Shown here piece after piece: positions 16,483 to 25,605 of a DNA stretch of 62,130 bases. Source of the DNA: an uncultured Roseburia sp. Lineage in GTDB: Bacteria; Bacillota; Clostridia; Lachnospirales; Lachnospiraceae. Below the pieces are notes generated by a model. That model did not search any database. It was not told the origin of the DNA and was given only the letters and a program-made list of their open reading frames with translations. Where the stretch lies: positions 1 through 62,130 of the forward strand of contig CAMUHN010000009.1 in the NCBI GenBank assembly GCA_947088675.1. Reading direction: 5' to 3'. The stretch's first letter is position 1. Every line of letters begins with the position of its first letter. Made by a program: the position numbers and the translations under genes.

Positions 16483-17832
16483 ATGGGGCGAATGTTTGGT
16501 ACGGACGGAGTGAGGGGAATTGCCGGTTCGGAGCTGACAATTGAACTTGCAACAAAGTTAGGACAGGCGGGAGCATATGTTCTGACAAAAGAGAGGGAAC
16601 ATCAGGCAACGATTATCGTGGGATGTGATACCAGGATATCAGGCGGGATGCTTGCAAGTGCGTTGATGGCAGGTGTTTGTTCCGTCGGTGCAAACGCGAT
16701 CTTTGTGGGGGTAATGCCTACGCCTGCAATCGCATATCTTACCAGGCGTCACAAAGTCGATGCCGGAGTTGTCATATCAGCGTCGCATAATTCGATGGAG
16801 TTTAACGGGATTAAGTTTTTCAACGGGGAGGGGTATAAACTTTCCGATGAACTGGAGGATGAAATTGAGGCTCTGATCTGCAATCATATGAAAGACATCA
16901 CGCTTCCGATCGGTTCGGGGGTAGGGAAGATCGAGTACCGCTTTGATTTAAGGGACGAGTATGTTGCATTTATGAAAAAGAGTGTTCCGGTAGACCTTGG
17001 CGGATTAAAGATTGTCGTGGACTGCGCCGAAGGCGCCGCGCATTACACATCCGTAAAAACGCTGCGCGATCTTGGTGCGGATCTGATTGCGATCCACACG
17101 GAACCGGACGGGACAAATATCAATGCAAACTGCGGTTCGACGCATATGGATGAGCTGAAAGCACGTGTGGTCTATGAGAAAGCAGATCTTGGGATTGCAT
17201 TTGACGGAGATGCGGACCGCATGCTGGCAGTTGACGAGCAGGGACAGCTGGTGGACGGCGATCAGATTATGGCGATCTGCGGTAATTTTATGAAACAGAA
17301 CGGCACACTGAAAAAGAATACGATTGTTGTCACGGTTATGACAAATTTAGGATTTACACTGATGGGAGAAAAACAGGGGATCCATATTGAGAAGACAAAA
17401 GTCGGAGACCGGTATGTGCTTGAGCTGATGAGAAAAGACGGGTATAATATAGGGGGGGAACAGTCGGGACATATTATATTTCTGGATGAAAATACAACAG
17501 GGGACGGACTTTTGAGCGCGCTGCATCTGCTTCGCGTGATGGTGCAGACAAAGAAAAAGCTGTCAGAGCTGGCAGGAATCATGGAAGTGCTTCCGCAGGC
17601 GCTGGTCAATGCAAAAGTTCCGGAACATAAAAAAGATCAGTTTATGGAATATCAGGAGATTGCGGAGGCGGTACATGAACTGGAAGAAAAATTTCATGGA
17701 GAGGGAAGAGTGCTGATAAGACCTTCCGGTACGGAGCCTTTAGTGCGTGTAATGATCGAGGGGAAAGACCAGAAAGTTATTGAGCAGGAGGCGGAGAAAC
17801 TGGCAGGACTGATTACAAAAGTTATGTTATAA
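16483..17832 (+). CDS. glmM: Phosphoglucosamine mutase
   Basis: This enzyme turns glucosamine-6-phosphate into glucosamine-1-phosphate for UDP-GlcNAc, peptidoglycan and the glycans made downstream. The phospho-serine loop ISASHNSMEFNG lies near 97-108, the metal loop DGDADR near 240-245 and the sugar loop GGEQSGHI near 325. In-frame starts exist at 16450 (GTG) and 16471 (ATG), but MGRMFGTDGVRG at 16483 matches the family N-terminus and gives the usual 449 residues. It follows cdaR as in other Firmicutes, where CdaA and GlmM interact directly. Confidence 0.95.
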   Translation: MGRMFGTDGVRGIAGSELTIELATKLGQAGAYVLTKEREHQATIIVGCDTRISGGMLASALMAGVCSVGANAIFVGVMPTPAIAYLTRRHKVDAGVVISASHNSMEFNGIKFFNGEGYKLSDELEDEIEALICNHMKDITLPIGSGVGKIEYRFDLRDEYVAFMKKSVPVDLGGLKIVVDCAEGAAHYTSVKTLRDLGADLIAIHTEPDGTNINANCGSTHMDELKARVVYEKADLGIAFDGDADRMLAVDEQGQLVDGDQIMAICGNFMKQNGTLKKNTIVVTVMTNLGFTLMGEKQGIHIEKTKVGDRYVLELMRKDGYNIGGEQSGHIIFLDENTTGDGLLSALHLLRVMVQTKKKLSELAGIMEVLPQALVNAKVPEHKKDQFMEYQEIAEAVHELEEKFHGEGRVLIRPSGTEPLVRVMIEGKDQKVIEQEAEKLAGLITKVML

Positions 17833-17856
17833 AACAGATGTATTGGAGGAAGAATA

Positions 17857-18120
17857 ATGGTAAGCCAGAAAGTGACAATAAAGAATCCGACAGGCCTTCA
17901 TTTACGGCCGGCGGGGATTTTGTGCAAAGAGGCAATGCAGTACAAAGCGCATATTACGTTTCATTACCGGGAAAATACGGCGAATGCAAAGAGCGTCTTA
18001 AGCGTCTTAGGGGCGTGCATCAAATCCGGTGACGAGATCGAGCTTGTCTGTGAAGGGGAGGATGAGGAAGAGGCGCTTGGCGCGCTTGTAAAAGCAATTG
18101 AAAACGGATTGGGAGAGTAA
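17857..18120 (+). CDS. ptsH: Phosphocarrier protein HPr
   Basis: This 87-residue PTS phosphocarrier has the active His15 in PTGLHLRPAG and the regulatory Ser46 in NAKSVLSVLG, both at the standard positions. Ser46 is the target of HPr kinase in Gram-positive carbon catabolite control, so this is a functional HPr rather than a Crh-like protein lacking His15. It lies alone, without ptsI, 24 bp after glmM and 8 bp before rfbD. GGAGG precedes the start. Its position ties sugar-uptake status to amino-sugar and rhamnose supply, though that may be only genomic neighbourhood. Confidence 0.93.
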   Translation: MVSQKVTIKNPTGLHLRPAGILCKEAMQYKAHITFHYRENTANAKSVLSVLGACIKSGDEIELVCEGEDEEEALGALVKAIENGLGE

Positions 18121-18128
18121 ACAGGACA

Positions 18129-18995
18129 ATGTCAGAAAAAATATTGGTGACAGGTGCAAACGGGCAGCTGGGGCGCGCTCTTTTGCAGGTATATGACAAA
18201 GAGGACGTGGAATTTATACTGACGGATGTATCCGGTGACGGAAATGTCAGAGCGCTTGATATCACGGATATCCATGCAGTGCTCTCCATGGTGAGAGACA
18301 ATAAGCCGGATGTGATCATGAACTGCGCCGCGCATACAAATGTGGATGCGTGTGAAAAACAATGGGATCTGGCATACCGGATCAATGCGCTTGGCGCAAG
18401 GAACTTAAGCGTTGCCGCGGCGGAATGCGGCGCAGTTATGGTACATGTTTCCACGGATTATGTGTTCGAGGGAAACGGGGTAAAACCATATACGGAATTT
18501 GACGAGCCGCATCCGATCAGCGCTTATGGGAAAACCAAGTTGGAGGGCGAGCGGTTTGTAAGAGATTTTGCCGGAAAATACTTTATATTTCGAACGGCAT
18601 GGCTCTACGGAGACGGTAAAAATTTTGTAAAGACGATGCTTTCGCTGTCAGAGAAGCATGATGAAGTCAATGTCGTCTGCGACCAGAAAGGTTCTCCGAC
18701 AAGCGCGCTGGAGCTGGCGCGCGCCATTTACCACTATGCGGGTACGCAAAATTACGGTATTTATCACGCGACCTGCGAGGGAGATACAAACTGGGCCGAT
18801 TTTACCGAAGAAATTTTTCGGCTTGCAGGTAAAAATACAAAAGTCAATCATGTTACAAGCGCGCAGTACAAGGAGATGAATCCGGCGTCGGCAGAGCGGC
18901 CCGCGTATTCGATTCTGGATAATTATATGATGCGTTTGACGGACGGTTATTGCATGGCGGACTGGAAAACGGCATTAAAAGAATATATGAAATAA
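18129..18995 (+). CDS. rfbD: dTDP-4-dehydrorhamnose reductase
   Basis: This 288-residue short-chain dehydrogenase makes the last step of dTDP-L-rhamnose synthesis. It shows the nucleotide loop TGANGQLGRAL near 8-18, MNCAAHTNVDACE near 66-78, STDYVFEG, and the catalytic YGKTKLEGE near 135-143. It begins the glycopolymer locus. It is separated from rfbB, rfbA and rfbC by a membrane transferase gene, but the four genes together form the full pathway. The length fits RmlD. Confidence 0.93.
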   Translation: MSEKILVTGANGQLGRALLQVYDKEDVEFILTDVSGDGNVRALDITDIHAVLSMVRDNKPDVIMNCAAHTNVDACEKQWDLAYRINALGARNLSVAAAECGAVMVHVSTDYVFEGNGVKPYTEFDEPHPISAYGKTKLEGERFVRDFAGKYFIFRTAWLYGDGKNFVKTMLSLSEKHDEVNVVCDQKGSPTSALELARAIYHYAGTQNYGIYHATCEGDTNWADFTEEIFRLAGKNTKVNHVTSAQYKEMNPASAERPAYSILDNYMMRLTDGYCMADWKTALKEYMK

Positions 18996-19027
18996 AATAT
19001 GCATAAGACGGAAGGAAACCGGATCAG

Positions 19028-20590
19028 ATGAAAAATGTAAGGATAGATTGGAAAGATTACGTCACGAAACACAGCGGACTGATTTTGCTCTCTGTCGTTA
19101 CATCAGTTCTCTGCTTCGGTTTTCTTGCGTTGGACGGAACTATCCGCATTGACACAGAGGAACTGATCAATACGCCCGGCACAACGTTGGGCTGGCTTCG
19201 CATTGGCAGATACGGACTTGTACTGCTAAAACGCTTTCTCGGGCTGTCGACGCATCGTGTGTGGCAAAGCGGTCTGCTCTTTCTGCTGTTTTTTATTCTT
19301 TCCGGTAATATGCTCGTTTTTTTGTTTTATCATGTGAGCGGAAAAAACGAAAAATATCCGTATTGGGTCTTTCTTCTGCTCTACTGTACATCGAATATCT
19401 GGTGTTATCAGATTTATTTTTCGCTGCAGCAGGCGGAAGTTGCGTTCGCGCTGTTTCTGATTGCACTGGCGGCATTTCTTGCATTTGAAGGCAGTTTTAT
19501 CGTGCATGGATTGCGTGGGACTGTGTGCCAGTTTTTTGCCGTCATTCTTTTGGTTATTGGGTTTGGCGTTTATCAGGCGTTTGTCGCATATTATATCGCA
19601 ATTTGTGTGTCGGCTTTTTTAATGTATCTCTTTCACAGGCATACGTCCGATTTGCGCGCGCTGTTTTTTGGAACAGGTAAGCTTATCGTGTCTTTTGCCT
19701 TATCGTACGCAATTTATCTGGGGATTGCGAAAACGTGGTTTATGTCAACAGGTGAATATCTGACCGGTCAGATGGGATGGGGCAGACTGACTGTGGCAGG
19801 CTGCATCAAAAATATTGTTAAGACAGTGCAGCGTGTTGTATTTTGCCGCGGATCGGAATATTTTTCCTTTTATGCAGCGGGAGTAATTTTTACATGGATC
19901 GCCGTTTTTTTGATCTGCCGCAGAAATTTTAAAAAAGACCGTGTAAAATGCGTTCTCTGCGCTGCGTCGGCGTTCGGACTGATGTTAACGCCGTTTCTCA
20001 TGACGATCTATATGGGAGAGTTTATTGTGACAAGGGCGCAGTTCGCGCTTCCCGTTGCGTCAGCGTTTCTGGGCATGTACGGAATCGGGGAGCTGACCGG
20101 CAGGGCAGGCAGAAAATTTGCTGTATGCAGCAGTCTGCTGGTATTTCTTTTTATGCTGGCGCAGTTTGCCTATTGTATGCAGCTGACTTATACCGATTAT
20201 GTGCGGTATCGGGAAGATGCGTTATTTGCAGAAGATTTGCAAAAAACAATGAACGAGATATGCGGGGAAAATGCGGCGAAAAAGCCGGTTGTTTTTGTCG
20301 GACGGCGCATTCCGCACCTGAAACGGGGCTGTGTCAGAACGGAGATGTTCGGGTGGTCGTTTTTTGAGTGGGATTATCATCCCGACGTGCAGACGGGAGC
20401 AACGCATCGTATTGCAGGTTTTCTTAACGCCTATGCAAATGCCGGATATCAGGAGCTGCGGGATGAAGCATTGCTGACGGAAGCGGAAAAAGCGGCAGAA
20501 AAACTGCCGGTTTACCCGGCAGAAAAATCGATTTTGGAGACGAAAGATTATATTGTTGTGCATTTATCGGATGAAAATGAGGGATACTAG
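19028..20590 (+). CDS. GtrII-like (Glucos_trans_II) polytopic glycosyltransferase
   Basis: This 520-residue membrane protein has about ten to eleven hydrophobic segments to residue ~385, then a soluble C-terminal domain of ~130 residues. The early extracytoplasmic segment GTIRIDTEELINTPGTT followed by WLRIGRYGLVLLKR resembles the Glucos_trans_II family. Members add sugars from a lipid-linked donor to a glycan on the outer face of the membrane. It is placed between rfbD and rfbB, so it probably modifies the polymer made here. The donor sugar is not known, and no GtrA/GtrB partners are seen. Confidence 0.75.
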   Translation: MKNVRIDWKDYVTKHSGLILLSVVTSVLCFGFLALDGTIRIDTEELINTPGTTLGWLRIGRYGLVLLKRFLGLSTHRVWQSGLLFLLFFILSGNMLVFLFYHVSGKNEKYPYWVFLLLYCTSNIWCYQIYFSLQQAEVAFALFLIALAAFLAFEGSFIVHGLRGTVCQFFAVILLVIGFGVYQAFVAYYIAICVSAFLMYLFHRHTSDLRALFFGTGKLIVSFALSYAIYLGIAKTWFMSTGEYLTGQMGWGRLTVAGCIKNIVKTVQRVVFCRGSEYFSFYAAGVIFTWIAVFLICRRNFKKDRVKCVLCAASAFGLMLTPFLMTIYMGEFIVTRAQFALPVASAFLGMYGIGELTGRAGRKFAVCSSLLVFLFMLAQFAYCMQLTYTDYVRYREDALFAEDLQKTMNEICGENAAKKPVVFVGRRIPHLKRGCVRTEMFGWSFFEWDYHPDVQTGATHRIAGFLNAYANAGYQELRDEALLTEAEKAAEKLPVYPAEKSILETKDYIVVHLSDENEGY

Positions 20591-20640
20591 TGTGAGAAAC
20601 CAAACTGTTACAATTTTAAAATTTCTTAATAATGTATAAC

Positions 20641-20669
20641 TTGTACTGTGGTTAAGAATATGGTAAAAT
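20641..20669 (+). promoter_or_regulatory. Candidate promoter for rfbBAC and downstream genes
   Basis: TTGTAC (20641-20646) and TGG-TAAAAT (-10 at 20664-20669) are 17 bases apart with an extended -10. The gap of 160 bases is the largest within the 17.8-34.4 kb run. ATATGGTAAA is repeated twice across the -10. The motif directly after the upstream stop, TGTGAGAAA, recurs at other gene ends in this locus. Confidence 0.5.
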
Positions 20670-20751
20670 ATGGTAAATATTGTTGTTTCCTGGCTTTTGT
20701 ATGATAGAAGCATGTACTTGCGTCAGGTAAATGAGAAAGGGGATAAATGTA

Positions 20752-21834
20752 ATGAGAACATATCTGGTGACAGGCGGCGCGGGATTTATCGGTTCTAATT
20801 ATATCCATTATATGTTCCGCAAATATGGAGATGACATTCGTATCATAAATGTGGATTCGCTGACCTATGCGGGGAATCTGGAAAATTTAAAAGAGATTGC
20901 CGGACGCAGCAACTATACGTTTATCAGGGCTGATATTACGGATAAAGAGGCCATTAAAAAGATTTTTTCAGAGAATGAGATTGACAGGGTTGTGCACTTT
21001 GCGGCTGAGAGCCATGTCGACCGGAGTATTAAAAATCCGGAAGTTTTTGTCAAAACAAATGTACTCGGCACGGCCGTCATGTTAAATTGTGCAAGGGAAG
21101 CCTGGGAGCTGCCGGACGGATCTTACAAAGAGGATAAGAAGTTTTTGCATGTTTCAACAGACGAAGTTTACGGGTCTCTTGCGGATGACGGCTCTTATTT
21201 TTATGAGACAACGCCGTATGCGCCGCACAGTCCGTATTCGGCCAGCAAAGCTTCCTCTGATCTGTTGGTGAAAGCATATATTGACACGTATCATTTTCCG
21301 GCGAATATTACGAACTGCTCCAACAATTACGGCCCGTACCAGTTTCCGGAGAAACTGATCCCGCTTATTATCAACAATGCGCTTTTGGGAAAAAAGCTTC
21401 CGGTTTACGGCGACGGAAAAAATGTGCGCGACTGGCTTTATGTGGACGACCATGCAAAGGGCATTGATATGGTGCAGGAGATGGGGCGTCTGGGAGAGAC
21501 TTACAATATCGGCGGACACAATGAGAAGCAGAATATTGAGATTATTTCTATTATCCTTGACACGCTGCTTGAGATGCTGCCCGAGGACGACGCGCGCAGA
21601 GCGCATATCAGCAGAGATCTGATTACCTATGTGGAGGACCGCAAGGGGCATGACAGGCGTTATGCCATCGCGCCGGACAAAATCAAAGCCGAAATCGGCT
21701 GGGAGCCGGAAACGATGTTTAAAGACGGCATTAAAAAGACAATCGCATGGTACTTTGAACATGAAGACTGGATGAAAAACGTGACCAGCGGCGATTATCA
21801 GAATTATTATGAAGAAATGTATCACGGGAAATAG
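20752..21834 (+). CDS. rfbB: dTDP-glucose 4,6-dehydratase
   Basis: This 360-residue extended short-chain dehydrogenase makes dTDP-4-keto-6-deoxyglucose. It shows the Rossmann loop [11 protein letters not shown] near 7-17, [11 protein letters not shown] near 80, the catalytic STDEVYG and YSASKASSD (Tyr and Lys). An upstream ATG at 20731 is in frame, but AAAGGGG before 20752 and the family N-terminus [12 protein letters not shown] favour this start. The product also serves other 6-deoxyhexoses, so rhamnose is the main but not the only possible end product. Confidence 0.95.
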   Translation: MRTYLVTGGAGFIGSNYIHYMFRKYGDDIRIINVDSLTYAGNLENLKEIAGRSNYTFIRADITDKEAIKKIFSENEIDRVVHFAAESHVDRSIKNPEVFVKTNVLGTAVMLNCAREAWELPDGSYKEDKKFLHVSTDEVYGSLADDGSYFYETTPYAPHSPYSASKASSDLLVKAYIDTYHFPANITNCSNNYGPYQFPEKLIPLIINNALLGKKLPVYGDGKNVRDWLYVDDHAKGIDMVQEMGRLGETYNIGGHNEKQNIEIISIILDTLLEMLPEDDARRAHISRDLITYVEDRKGHDRRYAIAPDKIKAEIGWEPETMFKDGIKKTIAWYFEHEDWMKNVTSGDYQNYYEEMYHGK

Positions 21835-21859
21835 AAAGTGCGCGGGGGCGTACTTTCTA
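21832..21859 (+). terminator. Hairpin between rfbB and rfbA (attenuator-like)
   Basis: A 12-bp stem with one G-U pair (21832-21843 with 21848-21859) and a GGGG loop starts within the rfbB stop codon. Only a weak T-rich stretch follows (ATTGTTG), so it may act as partial terminator or protect the upstream mRNA. Confidence 0.5.
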
Positions 21860-21899
21860 TTGTTGCGTTATAAATCCCGAAATCAGATGGAGGAGCGAT

Positions 21900-22778
21900 A
21901 TGAAAGGGATTATTCTTGCCGGAGGAGCCGGAACAAGGCTGTATCCGCTTACCAGGGCGATATCCAAACAAATCATGCCGGTTTATGACAAACCGATGAT
22001 TTATTATCCGTTGTCAACGCTGATGCTGGCGGGCATACGGGAAGTACTGATTATTTCAACGCCGCGTGATCTGCCGGTGTTTGAACAATTGTTCGGGACA
22101 GGGGAGCAGCTTGGAATGCGTTTTTCGTATGCGGTTCAGGAAGAACCGCGCGGTCTTGCGGATGCGTTTCTGATCGGGGCGGATTTTATCGGTTCCGATG
22201 CCGTTGCGCTTGTTCTGGGAGACAATATTTTTTACGGACAGAGTTTTTCGCGTGTCTTAAAGCATGCGGCGGAGCGCACGGAGAGCCGGCCGGGGGCTAC
22301 GATTTTCGGTTATTATGTAAAAGATCCGAGAGAGTATGGCGTTGTGGAATTTGACGGGGAAGGAAAAGCGCTTTCCATTGAGGAGAAGCCGGATCAGCCA
22401 AAATCGAATTATGCAGTGCCCGGTCTTTACTTTTATGATAATGATGTTGTGGAGATCGCGAAAAATGTAAAGCCGTCTGCGCGGGGCGAAATCGAGATTA
22501 CGTCAGTGAACAATGAATATCTGATGCGCGGTACGCTCTCAGTCGAGACGCTTGGACGCGGATTTGCCTGGCTCGATACCGGAAATCATGATATGCTGCT
22601 TGCCGCGGCCGATTTTGTCAGCGCATTCCAGAAGCGCCAGGGACTTTATATCTCCTGTATTGAAGAGATCGCATATAAGCGCGGGTTTATCAATAAAGAA
22701 CAGCTGCTCGCACTGGCTGAGCCGCTCTTAAAGACGGACTACGGCAGATATCTTGTGGATGTTGCAGAAGGGTTATAA
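21900..22778 (+). CDS. rfbA: Glucose-1-phosphate thymidylyltransferase
   Basis: This 292-residue nucleotidyltransferase joins glucose-1-phosphate and dTTP, the first step to dTDP-rhamnose. The N-terminus [18 protein letters not shown] holds the nucleotide loop, and [12 protein letters not shown] near 30 and VLGDNIFYG near 108 are family motifs. GGAGG lies five bases before the ATG. It is feedback-inhibited by dTDP-rhamnose in known members; that is family knowledge. Confidence 0.95.
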   Translation: MKGIILAGGAGTRLYPLTRAISKQIMPVYDKPMIYYPLSTLMLAGIREVLIISTPRDLPVFEQLFGTGEQLGMRFSYAVQEEPRGLADAFLIGADFIGSDAVALVLGDNIFYGQSFSRVLKHAAERTESRPGATIFGYYVKDPREYGVVEFDGEGKALSIEEKPDQPKSNYAVPGLYFYDNDVVEIAKNVKPSARGEIEITSVNNEYLMRGTLSVETLGRGFAWLDTGNHDMLLAAADFVSAFQKRQGLYISCIEEIAYKRGFINKEQLLALAEPLLKTDYGRYLVDVAEGL

Positions 22779-22793
22779 TTGCGGAGGAAAAAG

Positions 22794-23375
22794 ATGGGAA
22801 AGATAAAGGTAACAGAGAACTGTAACGGGATTCAGGGATTAAAAGTGATTGAGCCGGCGGTATTTGGGGATGCGCGCGGTTATTTTATGGAGACGTACAA
22901 CTACAACGACTTTGCAGAGGCGGGGATTGACTGTAAATTTGTACAGGATAATCAGTCGGCCTCCTCAAAAGGCGTGCTGCGCGGACTTCATTTTCAGATC
23001 AACTATCCGCAGGATAAACTGGTGCGTGTGATCAGGGGCGAGGTTTTTGATGTGGTCGTTGATATACGCAGAGGATCAGAGACGTTTGGAAAGTGGTTTG
23101 GCGTTCGTCTCTCCGACGAAAATAAAAAACAGTTTTTTGTCCCGAAAAATTTTGCGCATGGATTTATTGTGTTATCCGATTATGCAGAATTTTGTTATAA
23201 GGTAACGGATTTTTATCATCCAAACGATGAGGGCGGAATTATATGGAATGATCCGCAGATCGGGATAGACTGGCCGATGCCGGACGGGATGACGGAAAAA
23301 GACCTGCTGCTCGCCGAAAAAGATAAATTATGGGGCGGGATCAAAGAGGTGAGCGCACGTTTCGGGAACGAGTGA
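22794..23375 (+). CDS. rfbC: dTDP-4-dehydrorhamnose 3,5-epimerase
   Basis: This is a 193-residue cupin-fold epimerase. FVQDNQSASSKGVLRGLHFQ near 48-67 includes the catalytic-His region, and VFDVVVDIRRGSETFG and NFAHGF follow as in RmlC. A TTG five codons upstream is in frame, but GGAGGAAAA before ATG 22794 decides the start. It completes the four-gene dTDP-rhamnose set in this locus. Confidence 0.95.
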   Translation: MGKIKVTENCNGIQGLKVIEPAVFGDARGYFMETYNYNDFAEAGIDCKFVQDNQSASSKGVLRGLHFQINYPQDKLVRVIRGEVFDVVVDIRRGSETFGKWFGVRLSDENKKQFFVPKNFAHGFIVLSDYAEFCYKVTDFYHPNDEGGIIWNDPQIGIDWPMPDGMTEKDLLLAEKDKLWGGIKEVSARFGNE

Positions 23376-23391
23376 TAAGGAGGTTGGCTGC

Positions 23392-24225
23392 TTGGGAAAG
23401 AAGAAGAAAAACGAGCGGATGCCGTTTCCTGCTGCAGGCAGCCGGAGTATGATCTGGAATCTGGCGAAAAACGATCTGAAAAAAAAGTTTGCCGGGTCCG
23501 CGTTTGGTATTTTCTGGGCGTTTATACAGCCGGTTATTACGGTTTTGCTGTACTGGTTTGTGTTTGAAAAGGGATTAAATTCCAGGGCGACGGATCTGAG
23601 GACAGGACTTCCGATGCCGTTTGTTCTCTGGCTGATGGCTGGACTGATTCCGTGGTTTTATTTTCAGGAGGCGGTAAACGGAGGTACCGGGGTTTTGGTG
23701 GAATACAGCTATCTTGTTAAGAAAGTTGTGTTTCGAATTGAGATACTGCCTGTTGTAAAAATAGTTTCCTCTTTATTTACGCACCTTTTTTTTGTTGCGT
23801 TTGCAGTTGTTTTGTTTGCATGTATGGGGTATTATCCTGATTTGTACCTGCTTCAGGCGGTTTATTATACGTTTTGTATGATATTGTTTACTACGGGGAT
23901 CGTCTATGTGACGAGCGCCGTCAATGTGTTTTTCCGTGATATGAAAGAAGTAGTCTCGATTGCATTGCAGGTTGGTATGTGGGTAACGCCGATCATGTGG
24001 TCATTTGAGACAATGACGAGTATTCCAAATTGGGCGGCGTCGCTGCTGCGGTTAAATCCGATGTATTATATTGTTGCGGGATACCGTGATGCGCTGATAC
24101 ACAAAGCGGGGTTTTGGGAACATCCGTATCTGACGCTGTCGTTTTGGCTGTTTACTGCCGTTATGCTTCTTTTTGGCAGGTTTGTCTTTCGCAGACTGCG
24201 GCCGCATTTTGCGGATGTTTTATAA
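23392..24225 (+). CDS. ABC-2 type glycan exporter, permease subunit (first set)
   Basis: This 277-residue membrane protein has about six helices after a basic N-terminus (MGKKKKNERMP). The segment NDLKKKFAGSAFGIFWAFIQP is the family hallmark of Wzm/TagG-type permeases. These move a finished, lipid-linked polymer across the membrane. The start is a TTG with AAGGAGG eight bases upstream. It pairs with the ATPase gene 29 bp downstream. A second full exporter of the same kind lies at 45393-47366. Confidence 0.9.
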   Translation: MGKKKKNERMPFPAAGSRSMIWNLAKNDLKKKFAGSAFGIFWAFIQPVITVLLYWFVFEKGLNSRATDLRTGLPMPFVLWLMAGLIPWFYFQEAVNGGTGVLVEYSYLVKKVVFRIEILPVVKIVSSLFTHLFFVAFAVVLFACMGYYPDLYLLQAVYYTFCMILFTTGIVYVTSAVNVFFRDMKEVVSIALQVGMWVTPIMWSFETMTSIPNWAASLLRLNPMYYIVAGYRDALIHKAGFWEHPYLTLSFWLFTAVMLLFGRFVFRRLRPHFADVL

Positions 24226-24254
24226 AACCGATCCATACAGCAGAAAGGTAACAT

Positions 24255-25523
24255 ATGGAAGAAATAGCGATCCGGGCAGAAGAGATCTGTAAAGTATATA
24301 AGCTCTATAACCGTCCCACCGATCGTCTTTTGGACGCGCTGGGGCTGATGAGAAAAAATCGTTTTCAGGAACATACGGCGCTTGACCATGTATCGTTTGA
24401 GGTCAGAAAAGGCGAGACAGTGGGGATTATCGGAACGAACGGTTCCGGAAAATCTACGATACTCAAAATCATTACAGGTGTGTTGAATCCGACAAAAGGG
24501 AAGATTGCAGTAGACGGCAGGATTTCGGCGCTGCTTGAGCTTGGAGCCGGATTTAATATGGAGTATACCGGAATTGAAAATGTCTATCTGAACGGAATGA
24601 TGATGGGGTTTTCCAGAGAGGAGATGGACGTGCGGTTAGAGGGAATACTTTCGTTTGCCGATATCGGAAATTTTGTAAATCAGCCCTGCAAGACATATTC
24701 GAGCGGTATGTTTGTGCGCCTTGCATTTGCCGTTGCAATTAACATTGATCCGGAAATCCTGATTGTGGATGAGGCGCTCTCGGTAGGAGATGTGTTTTTT
24801 CAGGCGAAATGCTACAAAAAATTTGAAGATTTCAAAGCGCAGGGAAAGACGATTCTCTTTGTAAGCCATGATATCAGCAGCGTTGCAAAATATTGTGACA
24901 GGGTGATTTTATTAAACAGAGGGAATAAACTGTCCGAAGGGGAACCGAAAGAGACGATAGAGCTTTACAAAAAAGTACTGCTTAAGCAGGAACAGAATAT
25001 CACAAGCGGCCAGGTGCTTGGCGGCGCGGACGGTTTACAGGCAGCGTGGAAATCAAATTATGTTTTAAATTCAGACGTGAATGAGTATGGCACAGGGGAA
25101 GCCGAGATTATAGATTTTGCACTGATTGACGAATACGGCAGTTATACAAATTGCATTCAAAAGGGCACTTCCTTTACCATTAAGTCAAAAGTAGCTTTCC
25201 ACAAAAAGATTGTTGACCCGATTTTTACTTATACGTTCAAGACTGTTTCGGGTACGGCTGTAACGGGAACAAATACCATGTACGAAAACGCCGGGATTGG
25301 CACGGCAGATCAGGGGGAAATTTATGTTGCAACTTTTTGTCAGAATATGGATTTACAGGGAGGAGAATATCTTCTGTCATTGAGCTGTACCGGCTATGTC
25401 GGCGGAGAGTTCCGCGCATATCACCGGCTTTATGATGTCTGCAGCGTGACTGTGATTTCCGATAAAAATACGGTGGGATTCTTTGATATGAATTCAAAGA
25501 CTACCGTAGAACGGGTCCGTTAA
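24255..25523 (+). CDS. ABC glycan exporter ATPase with C-terminal Wzt-like domain (first set)
   Basis: This 422-residue protein has an ABC ATPase domain (Walker A GTNGSGKST near 59-67; signature-region YSSGMFVRLAFA; Walker B LIVDEALSVGD; LFVSHDIS). Its C-terminal domain of ~170 residues (about 250-422) is beta-rich and resembles the Wzt carbohydrate-binding domain, which in known O-antigen systems recognises a finished chain end. That suggests this exporter selects its polymer by a terminal group. The aberrant signature SSGM instead of SGGQ is usual for this subfamily. Confidence 0.9.
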   Translation: MEEIAIRAEEICKVYKLYNRPTDRLLDALGLMRKNRFQEHTALDHVSFEVRKGETVGIIGTNGSGKSTILKIITGVLNPTKGKIAVDGRISALLELGAGFNMEYTGIENVYLNGMMMGFSREEMDVRLEGILSFADIGNFVNQPCKTYSSGMFVRLAFAVAINIDPEILIVDEALSVGDVFFQAKCYKKFEDFKAQGKTILFVSHDISSVAKYCDRVILLNRGNKLSEGEPKETIELYKKVLLKQEQNITSGQVLGGADGLQAAWKSNYVLNSDVNEYGTGEAEIIDFALIDEYGSYTNCIQKGTSFTIKSKVAFHKKIVDPIFTYTFKTVSGTAVTGTNTMYENAGIGTADQGEIYVATFCQNMDLQGGEYLLSLSCTGYVGGEFRAYHRLYDVCSVTVISDKNTVGFFDMNSKTTVERVR

Positions 25524-25529
25524 GGAAGA

Positions 25530-25564
25530 GTATCATTCTGACATTGCGGCAGTGGATATGATAC
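25530..25564 (+). other. Small palindrome in 82-bp gap
   Basis: GTATCAT (25530-25536) and ATGATAC (25558-25564) are perfect 7-bp arms with a 21-base loop, between the exporter ATPase and the following fusion gene. No T-tract follows, so it is not a convincing terminator. Confidence 0.35.
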
Positions 25565-25605
25565 AGAGATAGAACAAATCATTGCATTTCAGGACAGGAG
25601 GGCGT

